A stretch of DNA of 28,920 nucleotides from Hymenopellis radicata (lineage: Eukaryota > Basidiomycota > Agaricomycetes > Agaricales > Physalacriaceae): the NCBI GenBank assembly GCA_015501595.1, contig JADNRX010000627.1:1-28920 (forward strand), read 5' to 3'. Shown in pieces: positions 19,930 to 28,920 of the stretch (the first letter of the stretch is position 1; every line of letters begins with the position of its first letter). The notes under the pieces are model-generated. The model saw only the letters and a program-made list of their open reading frames with translations, did not search any database and was not told the DNA's origin. Made by a program: the position numbers and the translations under genes.

Positions 19930-20420
19930 CATTTGAACGATGACAGTTTCCACTCGTTCAAACGCTGAGAGTTGAATGTTGTTTAAACGGCTTACGGCGA
20001 CTCAAGATCTGGGCTTGAGTTCTTTGTTGGAGTCGCGTTGAAACACAGCCTGTTGAGGCACGTTTAAGCAGTATACTTACGCCCAGTGAACGCGTTTGAA
20101 CGGCTTAGCCTCGCGAAGGAGTACTTGAGGGTGGCAACAAGGTTTGAACGCTCGGACCAGACAATGTGTTCAAACGGGTGCTCTTCACGGTCACTACGAC
20201 AGCGCCGACTAGTAAGCAGTTCAAACGCGTTGAGACGCGCGACTTGCACTGTTGACGAGGATAAGGTTGAGAGCATGTAGGTTCAGAAGGGTTTAAACAC
20301 GTTAAAACAGTGTATTTATGTAGGTAGAGCCAATGGCCAATATATACTGATACCTGTGGCGAACGGGCGTTTCAACACGCTCGTTCAAACGGGCCATCTC
20401 AGATGGCCCGATGTTCGAAC
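19930..20420. repeat. Cluster of about 11 GTTTGAACG / CGTTCAAAC motifs
   Basis: Copies or near copies in both orientations occur near 19931, 19955, 19981, 20093, 20142, 20168, 20219, 20291, 20369, 20381 and 20413. The arrangement resembles the motif arrays inside the ends of elements A-D, so it may be one arm of a further element or an eroded one. I found no matching inverted terminus or target duplication. It overlaps the predicted 3' end of the NCS1 gene. Confidence 0.5.
20391..20409. repeat. Perfect 9-bp inverted repeat GGGCCATCT-C-AGATGGCCC
   Basis: The palindrome lies at the predicted stop codon of the NCS1 permease (TCA on the plus strand at 20399-20401), within the GTTTGAACG cluster. 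It may be an element terminus or chance; a terminator role is not expected in a fungus. Confidence 0.5.
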
Positions 20421-23029
20421 AAAAGCCCTGAGATTACTGCAAATGCACGGCTTTCGTCATGATAGTTCAAGCCAACGCCCACGCCCGGCGGTGGGGTTAT
20501 AGTGCAGATAAGCCAGAACGCAGCGAACGAGACGGCAAGACCTGTAAGGCCTCAATTTTGATAGGTGCGTATGCATATGTGAAAATACGAACCGACAAAG
20601 AACGCGATATTGAATATTCTGATCCAAGAGTTGTACGCCGTGGCGTCGCGGACCGACATGATGAACCCGGGCATGGTGGGGAAGACGCCGATTATCCAAG
20701 CAACGAGTGCACGCCAGTGGAATCCGTGCCAGTACCTAGCAGACTTGTTGGTCATCATCTTATCGAAACAAGCCAATTTGCGACTGACCAGTAGAGCGAC
20801 GTCGAATCCCCGACGTAACAATCCTCAAGTTTGATGACGCATCGACGAACCACGAGGTAATCCGCTAGCATAACGCCAGTGAATGGAGCAACTAGATCGT
20901 TATGAGTACGAGGTTCATACCCAAAACTAGAGACGCGGCGTACGGAATATTCCGAAGCCTGAAAGAACCGTCAAGAACGTTGAGGCGTTGGAAAGGTACT
21001 GCCAAGGATTTGAGAGGATTCGAGAGCAGCAAGCACGTAGGCTCCTCGTCGAATATTGAGATATTTCCTGTACTCAAATCAGCAGTGTCAGCGACAATAG
21101 TCAAGGTTCGTACGGGCTCAGTCCACTATATAGTATGAAAGGCTTCATCAGGAATGGGAAGGACATGTAGGTTGGAGAAGAGACTAACGCGAGATCCATG
21201 CCTGCGCTGACAGAGTTCAGAACTATGCTGATTCCCAGCTGAGCACAGACGCATCCGAGCCCAGCAAAAAACACTCCCACACGTGCTATCCGCGAGATAT
21301 GATGAGTGCATGATAAGCGTGTACAGCCTTAGCCTAATTACCTCTCGGAGATTCGCCACTCAAGGTCGTTTAAGACCATGTGAAACAGCACAAGAACGTC
21401 GCACTCACTAAAAGTCTTGAATTCTAGCTAGTAAGGAGAAGGGCTGCCAGATGACCTCGCCAAGAATCTGATCGCCACATGAAGTGACAACAATGCCAAC
21501 GATGGCTGTAACGATTATCGTTACCGGTCTAGAGGATGTGCGTGATCAAACCGTTCCACGCGGCGGCAAAGAATGAAAAAACGTACGCAGCCACCATTTG
21601 CGATAACGTCGGCGCGTCTTCCGCAAATAATAATCAGCGACCAGGACCATAAGACACGACGTTTTTTTCCGAGAACTTACACGGCCGATTTGCGTATCTC
21701 GTCCAGTCGCTCTGGCCGAGTGTTCCTCCTCCCCTGCGAGATAGCGGATTTCCCATTAGCGATCTCATCAGCCAAGCGAAGGTCACTTTGAACAGACCAG
21801 GCTCCCAAGACCGATGTGATGGCAAACATCATGGACCACCCAATACTCCCATGAGCAGGGTTTCCTGGCTCTTTGAACAACGTTCCGGATCCATGGGAAT
21901 TGGATACTCCCCAGGCAAGCAGACCAATAAGGCTATTGGGGATGAGAATCGATACGACCCCGAAACAGTGGCAGACGAAGAACGTACGTTCCTCCGAATA
22001 GGATCGAGGAGACAATGAAGGGTCTCTGGAGGCGCTCTGGAGGTATCCGCATGATCGTGATGAAGAAGATGTAGTAGATGCTGTGTTTCCTTTGAATGAA
22101 GGCCGTCACAGCTTGAGGGTTTACCGATGCGTACATCATGCCAATCAAGTCCTTCGTGTACAAAACGCCGCCAGCCAAAGTCTGGTCCCTGTGTACGTCG
22201 CCGTGAGTAGCGCAATGAAAATCATGCCTGAAAGACTTTACATATGAGCTAAGCCTGTATAGACGGTAAGTCTGCGAGTTCGCGCTATAGAAAGGTAGCA
22301 TGCTTGTTATAATTGCCCCGAGAGTTACAGTCATAGCTTCGGAGAAGGTAAGAGCAGGTTGAGAACGCTGAAATCCACGTACCCTGACCGCCCCAGTACG
22401 CTTGGAGGCCATCCCAGCTAGTGACAACATGAGGAGCCGAAAACACTGAGCCGTATCACCGTTACTAACAAGATTGTACTAGAAATACTGAGTTAACCAC
22501 CGCGGGAAACGAGTTCATAGAGCTCACGTGAATGTACACATGATAACGGGGAAATACGCTCCTCTCATTCCCCAGGTGAACCTAGAAGACACCGTGAACC
22601 CAATGTGATGCCTGAAGCCGATCGGTGAACGCGAAACAATCAAAGCCAGAAGGTCCGCCCACACACCTCTCGCCCATCCAGCCGCAAGCAACAGAGAGCA
22701 GACCAGTACAGAATCCTCCTATGACGAGGGCCCCGATAGCTTGTTGAGGCGTAAGTCCGTACGCGAGCAACGTCGATCCCGTGGTGTACGCGCTGATACA
22801 CATGCCGGAGATGCACCAGTAGATGAAGTAGGACCATATCGCATATGTTCTACGCTCGACAGGCATGGGGATGAGGTCCCTGTTTGTCCAGTGCTTCCAG
22901 GATCCTTGCGTCAAAGGCGATTCCAACTTATTCGAAAGAGGGCCTTACATCGTTCTTGTATGTCGCGTCGGCATCGATAGGGACTTCGATGCGGCGCAAG
23001 AAGCGCTGGGTCAGTGTCTCGTCGTGCAT
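20399..23029 (-). CDS. NCS1-family nucleobase/allantoin-type permease (one apparent frame break)
   Basis: The first exon 22949-23029 gives MHDETLTQRFLRRIEVPIDA, and a 55-nt intron joins it to HWTNRDLIPMPVERRT. In order follow GALVIGGFCTGLLSVACGW, IGFTVSSRFTWGMRGAYF, SWDGLQAYWGGQ, IPPERLQRPFIVSSI, GGGTLGQSDWTRYANRP, TAIVGIVVTSCGDQILGEV, VGVFFAGLGCVCAQLGIS, YLNIRRGAYVLAAL, SNPWQYLSNASTFLTVLSG, VAPFTGVMLADYLVV and HWRALVAWIIGVFPTMPGF. This is the NCS1 order (proton- or sodium-coupled uptake of uracil, allantoin or related bases; about 12 membrane helices, plasma membrane). At least ten short introns are needed. One base seems missing near 21020 (AAL|GILSNPW). The C-terminus ends near 20399 inside repeat sequence. 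The substrate cannot be told. The promoter has GATA-type and CRE-type palindromes. Confidence 0.8.
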
Positions 23030-23190
23030 GAGGTGTTGTCGTTCCAGCCAGACAAGGCGAAGCAAAGAAAAAGGCTCCCCAGTCGGTTTCCGGATCTTGT
23101 GAATGAGTTGCCCTTGGCCAGCTAGCGGATTCGCATGAATCTAGCCTGCCGTAAAGAGATAGGAAACTGCGAAGTCAAAAGAAGTACAAC

Positions 23191-23200
23191 GTGACGTCAC
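23191..23200. promoter_or_regulatory. CRE-like palindrome GTGACGTCAC
   Basis: A perfect 10-bp palindrome with the TGACGTCA core of bZIP (ATF/CREB) sites, about 165 bp upstream of the NCS1 start. Use as a binding site is inferred. Confidence 0.5.
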
Positions 23201-23219
23201 GGGTTGTTTGCCTCGACTC

Positions 23220-23232
23220 ACTATCTGATAGT
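23220..23232. promoter_or_regulatory. Paired GATA site ACTATC-T-GATAGT
   Basis: Two back-to-back GATA cores about 195 bp upstream of the NCS1 start. Fungal nitrogen-catabolite GATA factors (AreA/Gln3 type) bind such sites and control purine and allantoin uptake genes, so the placement fits the gene. Function is inferred. Confidence 0.5.
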
Positions 23233-23375
23233 TTTCCCGGACTGACTACTTATCTCCAAGTTTCCAGACTTCTCACAGCAAGGACAGTCTTATAGCACGC
23301 GCAGTTCCAGGTGCTATAAATCCCGCCCAACCGAATCAAGACGTGACTTCAGTACTTGGAATATCAGGGATGTAT

Positions 23376-25338
23376 TCAGGTCATGTTTCTTCTCCTTTCA
23401 ACTAACTTAAGAGGTCCTCTGTGGTAGATCTGAAAAGCAACGGAAACATCACCGGAGTAGAACAATGTCAGGACTGCGCCACATCCGAGTACAGCCATAA
23501 GGCAGACGTAAGATGCCATAAATCCTCTGGCGAGGCGGTCATAGAATTGACCGCTAATGACGGGACCAACTGGAAGACAAGTATGAGGTTGGAAGAACGC
23601 GAGATTAGGCATACCACTTACTGGTCGCGCCGAGTCCGAAAGAAAAATTTAAGACGCCGTGGACATGAGCGTCTAAGCTAGGTCGAGCAGTAGTCCTAGA
23701 TGACTGAAGGAACACTCACATCCAATTCCTTCGATGCTGCGACCCACAGCAGCGAGCTCAGCGCTCAAAGGTGAGACTACGCTTGACATGAAGAAGCCTA
23801 GGATAACCGCGTCAGCAGGTACTCGATTTATACTTACAGTACGAACGAACTTTGAAGAGCATACGATGCGATGAAGAGACCCAGAGTCTTCTCGACGATC
23901 ATCGCTCCGCACCACGGAATTGTGAATAGGATACCCAGAAGCATGATCCATGCAGTGCCGTGGCGGTCTGACAGCCATCCAAAAATCGGCGGGGCTTCAC
24001 CGTCGTCAGCGAAATGCGGGTAGCATTATCCGAAGAAGATGGTACTCACCAAGGATAGTAGGAATCACAGCAGCCAGCATGATCAGCCCGATCTTCGACG
24101 ATTTCAGACCCCATATTTTGTTGAGGTGTAAGGATATGATGGTGTCTTGCAAACCAGTGAGTAAACTTGAAAAAATCATGAACAGATTATGACAGAGGGG
24201 AAGACGACAATAGTACCCATAAGCCATTCCGATAAACCCGGCGACGACTGCTCTTGGAGATCGACCTAGGGTTATGAGTACGCGGGCGAAGCTCGGAACC
24301 TGCACTTGGGTCTCTACAACCGGTTCGTGTCCCTCCGCATCTGCCTTTTCTTCATCTGGCGAGCTAGGTCCAAGTTTCCGTTCGATAATCAGAACGCGTC
24401 CGATCAGGTCGATAAACGCGAAGATGGTCCCCAGTATGAAGGGCCCCGGAATCCGAATCGCGAGTAGAGGGCTCCGCCGATGGGAGGACCCATAAGAGTT
24501 CTATTGGTCCTGGTCAGCTTCTGCGAAGTGTCCATCCACCACGATGGACGAACCCGATCGTCAAACCTGAGATTGCCAGGCCAAGCTGACGTCCCACTTG
24601 GGTTTCAGGCGTGACATCCGAACTAAACGATTTTCCTCATGTCAGGCGTTTCCATCGGATTGATGAAGGAAGGTGTTCTTACATCAATGCCAGACCGACG
24701 ACCATACCATCGTCGAGGCGATCCCCTGCAGCACGCGCGCAAAACACATGAGCCAGTACTTGTGTGCCTCCATGAACATGATTTGGGCCCCGATGTGCAA
24801 GACATTTCCGATTAACAGAGGAACTTGGCGGGACCGATACTTTTCTGCAAGCATTGACACAAAGACTGTGGCTGGAAGGAAATGTCAGTGTTAACACTTC
24901 GTTTGAAAAGGTGGATGTCTATGTACACAGTGCCAGGCCAGCCGACTGGGTCGATTACCATCAATAAATGTCGCCGTGGAGAGGAAGTACTAAGCTTACA
25001 TAGGTGAACATGAGCCAACCCGTCAAGGTCGACACGTCTGAGTACCCAAGGCTTTCAAGTTCGAAGGGGATGACGGGAACTATAATGGAATAGACTACGA
25101 GATCGGTCAAGATGCCTAAAATATAGTATTTTAATTGACATCACTACTATAGGAAACGGGACATACCTAGCCATACGACAAAGGTCACAAACCAATACGA
25201 CGACCTCCATTGTGTTCCCCATGACTCCCAGCGCATTCGGAATGTCTGGGGCCGGGGCGTATTCATAGAAAGTTCACGTTGAGAAGTCGAAGTCATAGCG
25301 GTATCGAATGTTGGCGGAAGCGAAGACATGAACTTCAC
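23376..25338 (-). CDS. MFS transporter, 12-TM drug/amine-type (apparent frame breaks)
   Basis: The start at 25338 leads to SYWFVTFVVWLG, and an intron joins it to ILTDLVVYSIIVPVIPFELE, the first helix of DHA1/vesicular-amine-like fungal MFS proteins. Then come SMLAEKYRSRQVPLLIG (loop 2-3 motif A region), YWLMCFARVLQGIASTMVW, a long cytosolic loop (SSPDEEKADAEGHEPVV), RVLITLGRSPRAVVAGFIG, LNKIWGLKSSKIGLIML, IFGWLSDRHGTAW and the last helices (PVGPVISGQFYDRLARGFMA). The stop is at 23376. One base seems lost near 24700 (VW|SVGLALI), and the short exon near 24935 does not join in phase. It exports or imports an unknown small molecule. It lies 346 bp upstream of the NCS1 gene on the same strand. 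Confidence 0.8.
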
Positions 25339-26379
25339 CCAGAGTCATCGCGGATATTTGTACCCTCCCCGACGATGACGCCCGTGCTTTATAAGAGAGT
25401 TGTCTTTGTAAAGGTCTACGTGACTTCGGCCGAAAGACGAGAGGAATGACGACGGTGTTTAAATGCAAAGATCTTCAGTAGAAATCGTTCCACTAGCCTG
25501 GGGGCGGCTGGGGGCCAATTAAGAGCCTCTGAATTGATAGCCAATGGACGACAACAACAGGACCGGATTCGAGCGTGAAAAAGGGAGCGACGGCAGCGAC
25601 GTTAGCATTACTAATACTAGCCAGGAAGTCTTGCGTGTTTACAAAAACAAAAAGAGAATGAAAGCTGGATGAGGAGCGCTAAGGCAACCCTAACCCTAAT
25701 TCTATGGCAGGGTTCCGGAACGCGTGTTCGGCCATCAGCCGAAACGGCCGAAACATCGCGATGCTTCCGTTTCTTGTTCTTCTTCATCATGACCCGCTGG
25801 GAGCTTGCAGCATGCCATCCGGAATTCTCTCTTTATTACGCCTGTTTATGTTCCAGATCCTGTCTTGTCAATCATCAAGAGGTTATTGATCGCAGGGCTA
25901 TCCTCTTCATCCTCCAGTCCTGACGAAGACAACTTGCTATATTCGCTATACTTCTACTCTGCGACCCGACCGAGCACGTTCTAGTTTCTTCGCAGTACGG
26001 ACGCGTTCTTGCCATTGGAGCTAGCTGGGAAGTATTTTCGTTCGTGTTCGGAGTATCGTGCTCAATGCGAGCCCAACCCCGGATGGAACTGTTCCCGCAT
26101 TTCAATGCCCATCATGGACAATGGATGAACCGCAATACGGCGCTGCTTTCCCCGTTGATCGTCGAATGGGATGCTTTCCTGTAATGTCGCACTGGTGATG
26201 CTACGAAAGTAAGTAACGCGGAAAGATAAGTGTCTAGAGTTAAAAGGATGGTGGTGTGGTATGTGGAAACATCAGACTTTAGCTCAGAGTCCTGAATACC
26301 TTCATACGCACGTAAGTGCACCCTACCGCGTCTCACAAGTTTTCGATGAACTCACCGGTACTTGAAGCATTCTAACATT
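25339..26379. other. Intergenic between MFS and UbiA genes
   Basis: A spacer of about 1 kb between divergent genes. It contains a short telomere-like repeat at 25686-25699 and no recognised gene. Part may be promoter or upstream non-coding exons of the UbiA gene; open frames at 25669-26105 have no known family. Confidence 0.4.
25686..25699. repeat. Interstitial telomere-type repeat AACCCTAACCCTAA
   Basis: Two-plus units of CCCTAA, the common fungal telomere unit. It is short and could be chance or a healed break. Confidence 0.5.
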
Positions 26380-27379
26380 ATGATCGCCTCTGTTCTCCTC
26401 AAGGAATTGCAATTGTGCTGGGGCTTCGCCCGACGCGACCTCGGAATTGGTACTCTTCCCGTATGTGTTTTCATGTTCAGTCAATAACTCACCAGTCTGA
26501 TGGAAAGATAGGTCCCTCTTTTCACCATGGCATCACTTCTATTCAAGAACACCCCGGCGAAAGAAATGGTTCGTCCTATCGCCGCTGCATTCGTCTACGG
26601 CATCTTCTACCTCTACTCCTTCGTCGTCGCCAACCAAATCGCCGGTGTCGAAGAGGACAAGATTAACAAGCCTGACCGCCCCATTACATCTGGCGCCACA
26701 TCGCTTCAAGCAGCGACCATCCGATATTATGTCCTCTCCGCGCTGTACCTCGCCTACTCGTATTTTCTCGGATTGGAGAAGTACACTCTTCTCTGGATCG
26801 CGACCACGTACGCGCACAACTTCCTCGGGTTTGCCACCTTCGGGCCGACGAAGGACATGTGTATGGGCTTTGGTGCGATAGCACAGCTCATGGCGGCATG
26901 GACTATCGGGGGAGCAGCACCACAGATGGGCTGGAAGTGGACGAAGACCATCACGATTTTCATGTCGTGGGCTATCCCAATCCAGGACCTACGTGACGTT
27001 CCTGGGGATCTTAAGGCTGGGCGTCGGACGACACCTATGATTCTAGGTGACATGCCGTGTAAGTCGTGCCATTTAGTTTTGGACCAGTTGTTGAAGTATG
27101 TGGCAGCGCGCTTGCACATTACAGCGGGCATTTTTGTGGCGCAGTACCTGTTGATCAAGGATTGTATTCTTGAGCAGAGGGACGACGCCGTGGGTGCCTT
27201 ACGTCGGCAGTGATCGCCTTCATGGGTCTAACTGTGGTCGCCCATCTCTTTGCTGATCGTTCCCTCCATGTGGTCAAATCTCCTACAGGCTGTACACGGT
27301 GGTCTACGTAGCTCAACTAGCGGCAGCGTGTGTGGCACTTGAAGGCTCATTAAACCTAGCACGTAAGCTATTCGTCTAG
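26380..27379 (+). CDS. UbiA-type membrane prenyltransferase
   Basis: The start chosen at 26380 (MIASVLLKELQLCWGFARRD) runs in frame to a GTATGT donor, and the 51-nt intron 26461-26511 joins to VPLFTMASLLFKNTPAKEM. The first Asp-rich motif is NQIAGVEEDKINKPDRP and the second DLRDVPGDLKAGRRT, both typical of UbiA enzymes that move a prenyl chain to an aromatic or other acceptor using Mg2+; hydrophobic helices lie between. Exon 2 ends about 27058 (GTAAGT). Later exons (TAGIFVAQYLLI, SAVIAFMGLTVVAHLFADRS, LYTVVYVAQLAAA) are plausible, but the last join near 27285 is out of phase by one. TAG at 27377 is the likely stop. Fungal members act in meroterpenoid and related pathways; the acceptor is unknown and no terpene or polyketide enzyme is visible nearby. 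Confidence 0.8.
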
Positions 27380-27554
27380 TTCTCAGAAATGTATACTTCT
27401 GCCATTGCTCCAAGTTTCGCGTCGCGCGTTGAAGTGAGTTTTCTTTGTATGATCCCAATTTCTTATTATGAAATAATATCACCGAAAATTGAGTTCACTG
27501 TACAGAAACATTGGGAACAAAGTGCAACTGCAACTTGTGACTGAACATTTCCCG

Positions 27555-27874
27555 ACGCTTAGTTGGGACGCAAATAAGGACGCCACAAGAGTTGGTCTGG
27601 CAAGCTGTGCAGTCTTATGAGACGCGCACGACGCGGGTGAAAGGCCGGAAGACTTACTGCCTTGAGACTGGCGAAGGCACACGAATGTCCGACGCCGTAG
27701 TGGTTGAGCCGTTGCAGGCGTCGACTCAGGGGGGTAAGTCATTACTACCGACATTGAGAGATGACCATGGACAGACCATCGTTGTCGGCGATAGCGGAGC
27801 AGCGCTAGTTGGCCGGCGAGCAAGAATGCAGCGGCAGCGGCAGCGAAGATGAGGTGGGTGAACTTGAACATCAT
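27555..27874 (-). pseudogene. Short cysteine-rich secreted protein, diverged minus copy
   Basis: Exons 27777-27874, 27658-27724 and 27604 downward; introns are 52 and 53 nt. The start MMFKFTHLIFAAAAAAFLLA looks like a signal peptide. The second and third exons carry DACNGS, NHYGVGHSCAF and CQTNSCGVLICVP, but only if single bases are restored: compared with the plus copy, one base is missing after GGCTC, one in GCCTTCGC and one just before the stop, which removes it. Exon phase and intron positions equal those of the copy at 28407, so the two are paralogues in head-to-head order. Role unknown; such small Cys-rich proteins are often secreted. Confidence 0.65.
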
Positions 27875-27971
27875 CTTTGTAGTACAAGGGATTCAAGTGA
27901 GAGGTTGAAGTGACTCGTTGTGGTGAAGTGTGTTAGGCTGGCGGGTTGGGGAAAACGGAAAACCACGCTAC

Positions 27972-27981
27972 TTATTTTATA
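27972..27981 (-). promoter_or_regulatory. TATA box of the minus secreted-protein copy (TATAAAATAA)
   Basis: Read on the minus strand, TATAAAATAA lies about 98 bp before the ATG at 27874, matching the spacing in the plus copy. Confidence 0.6.
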
Positions 27982-28315
27982 CCTACGCGCCCAAGGCTAC
28001 TACATACAAACCGAGATGCAATGAAGCCGTTTCGTCTCAGCGATCCTAGCCCGTGATGCACAGAAATAGTCGAGTAGTTCGCGTCTCCCCGATCACTTTC
28101 GGGAAACCAAACGTGGTAACCTCCACCGCCTTTATCATATTAGTGAGGTACGGTTAGAACGGACGTCAGATTCCTATCGAATGTACAGCATGGACCGCGA
28201 GAAGTTCTGTCGCAGCGTAGTAAGTCTGAACGAAGAAATCGTACATTCATTTCGCAGTCGTGGACATGAAACGATGGCTGGTCTTCCGCATCGGAAAAAC
28301 AAGCGCCCAACCTCG

Positions 28316-28323
28316 TATAAAAG
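28316..28323 (+). promoter_or_regulatory. TATA box of the plus secreted-protein copy (TATAAAAG)
   Basis: TATAAAAG lies 84 bp before the ATG at 28407 and is followed by a CT/CA-rich leader, as is common in strongly expressed fungal genes. Confidence 0.65.
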
Positions 28324-28406
28324 GCTTCAGTAAAACTTCACTTCACATTCATTCAGTTTACTCACAACGAGTCGAAGCCCTCTTCATCTCTGCTCCTCCT
28401 CCAAAG

Positions 28407-28716
28407 ATGATGTTCAAACTCACCATCCAAGTCCTCGCCATTCGCCGCGCGCCTTCTTGGTCGGTGTCAACGCCATCGCCGACGATGCTGGTAGGTCACA
28501 TTTCACAGAGTCCTAACACCTACTGACACAAAAGTCGTTATAGTCGATGCCTGCAACGGCTCCAACCACTACGACGTTGGACATTCGTGCGCCTTCGCGG
28601 AGTCTCAAGGCAGTAAGCCGCGCTCGATTGTCGTTGAAACATAGGTGTTAAACTGACAACTTCTTATAGCTTGCCAGCTCAACGCGTGCGGCAACTTGAT
28701 CTGCATTCCTAACTAG
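28407..28716 (+). CDS. Short cysteine-rich secreted protein, plus copy (frame break in leader)
   Basis: Exons 28407-28490, 28544-28612 and 28670-28716; introns are 53 and 57 nt. Mature part: VDACNGSNHYDVGHSCAFAE, then SQGTCQLNACGNLICIPN and TAG at 28714. Five cysteines are visible. The exon 2-3 frame is clean and in phase with FLVGVNAIADDA at the end of exon 1. That part of exon 1 is one base out of phase with the ATG (MMFKLTIQVLA), so one base seems missing near 28440 in the leader. The family is not named; the Cys spacing and signal-like start suggest export. Confidence 0.6.
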
Positions 28717-28920
28717 ACCACGTCCACTTGTTGTCCCACATCTATATTTGAACGCAGATATCTTCATCAGAAGACTGTCTCCTACGTGAATGGCGCCGTG
28801 AGCGCGTCAAGATGAACCGTCTTCATGCGCGCGAAGACACTGAGGGAGACGAGCGCATTCAAAAGGCCATACTAAAGCGGTGCTCAATTATTGAAAGTAT
28901 CGGCCCAACACTAGAAAGGC

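Noticed and set aside
20391..20409. Palindrome as a Rho-independent terminator
   Set aside because: The window is eukaryotic (spliced genes), and no T-run follows on the gene strand; kept only as a repeat.
25669..25923. Plus-strand frame upstream of the UbiA gene as its first exon
   Set aside because: No family resemblance and no phase-consistent intron to 26380 could be found.

Overview
The window looks like nuclear DNA of a mushroom-forming basidiomycete (Agaricomycetes type). Evidence: genes are cut by many 43-57 nt GT-AG introns with CTRAY-like branch points; the protein families (DUF6589, the basidiomycete RecQ-like helicase family, a GGSREGAGRPS-type RNase H-fold/3'-5' exonuclease family, fungal NCS1, MFS and UbiA membrane proteins) are ones I associate with Agaricomycetes; and transposon density is high. 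The species cannot be told. No rRNA, tRNA or CRISPR was seen. All homology calls come from my own translation and recall of families; no search was run.

Layout. (1) 1-4599: repeat-rich DNA with two arms full of CAAGTTGA-type motifs, a 28-bp minisatellite and unrecognised coding-like exons on the minus strand; it may be the inside of one large element whose right end is at 4599. (2) 4613-10358: a plus-strand DUF6589 gene broken by three clean transposon insertions: two related hAT-like non-autonomous elements (4696-5665, 6330-7354) and one long-inverted-repeat foldback element (8827-10325). Taking out each element with one copy of its target duplication joins the codons in frame. (3) 10492-15694 minus: a RecQ-like helicase (decayed) and, upstream of it on the same strand, a protein with a zinc-binding region, an RNase H/transposase-like region and a 3'-5' exonuclease domain. 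Helicase and DUF6589 gene are tail to tail, 133 bp apart. (4) 15912-19222 plus: a relic of an ABC transporter nucleotide-binding domain, split by a 2.7-kb element (16002-18707) with a 6-bp target duplication. (5) 19230-20420: empty DNA, then a cluster of GTTTGAACG motifs. (6) 20399-25338 minus: an NCS1 nucleobase/allantoin-type permease and a 12-TM MFS transporter in tandem. (7) 26380-27379 plus: a UbiA-type prenyltransferase. (8) 27550-28716: two diverged copies of a short cysteine-rich secreted protein, head to head.

The left two thirds is a transposon-rich block in which a DUF6589 / RecQ-like helicase / exonuclease gene set, itself possibly mobile, is being eaten by other elements. The right third is an ordinary accessory chromosome segment with transporter, lipid-enzyme and secreted-protein genes. 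Almost every gene has one apparent single-base frame break, often where a run of two to five identical bases would need one more base, so either genes are decaying broadly or the assembly carries uncorrected 1-bp deletions.
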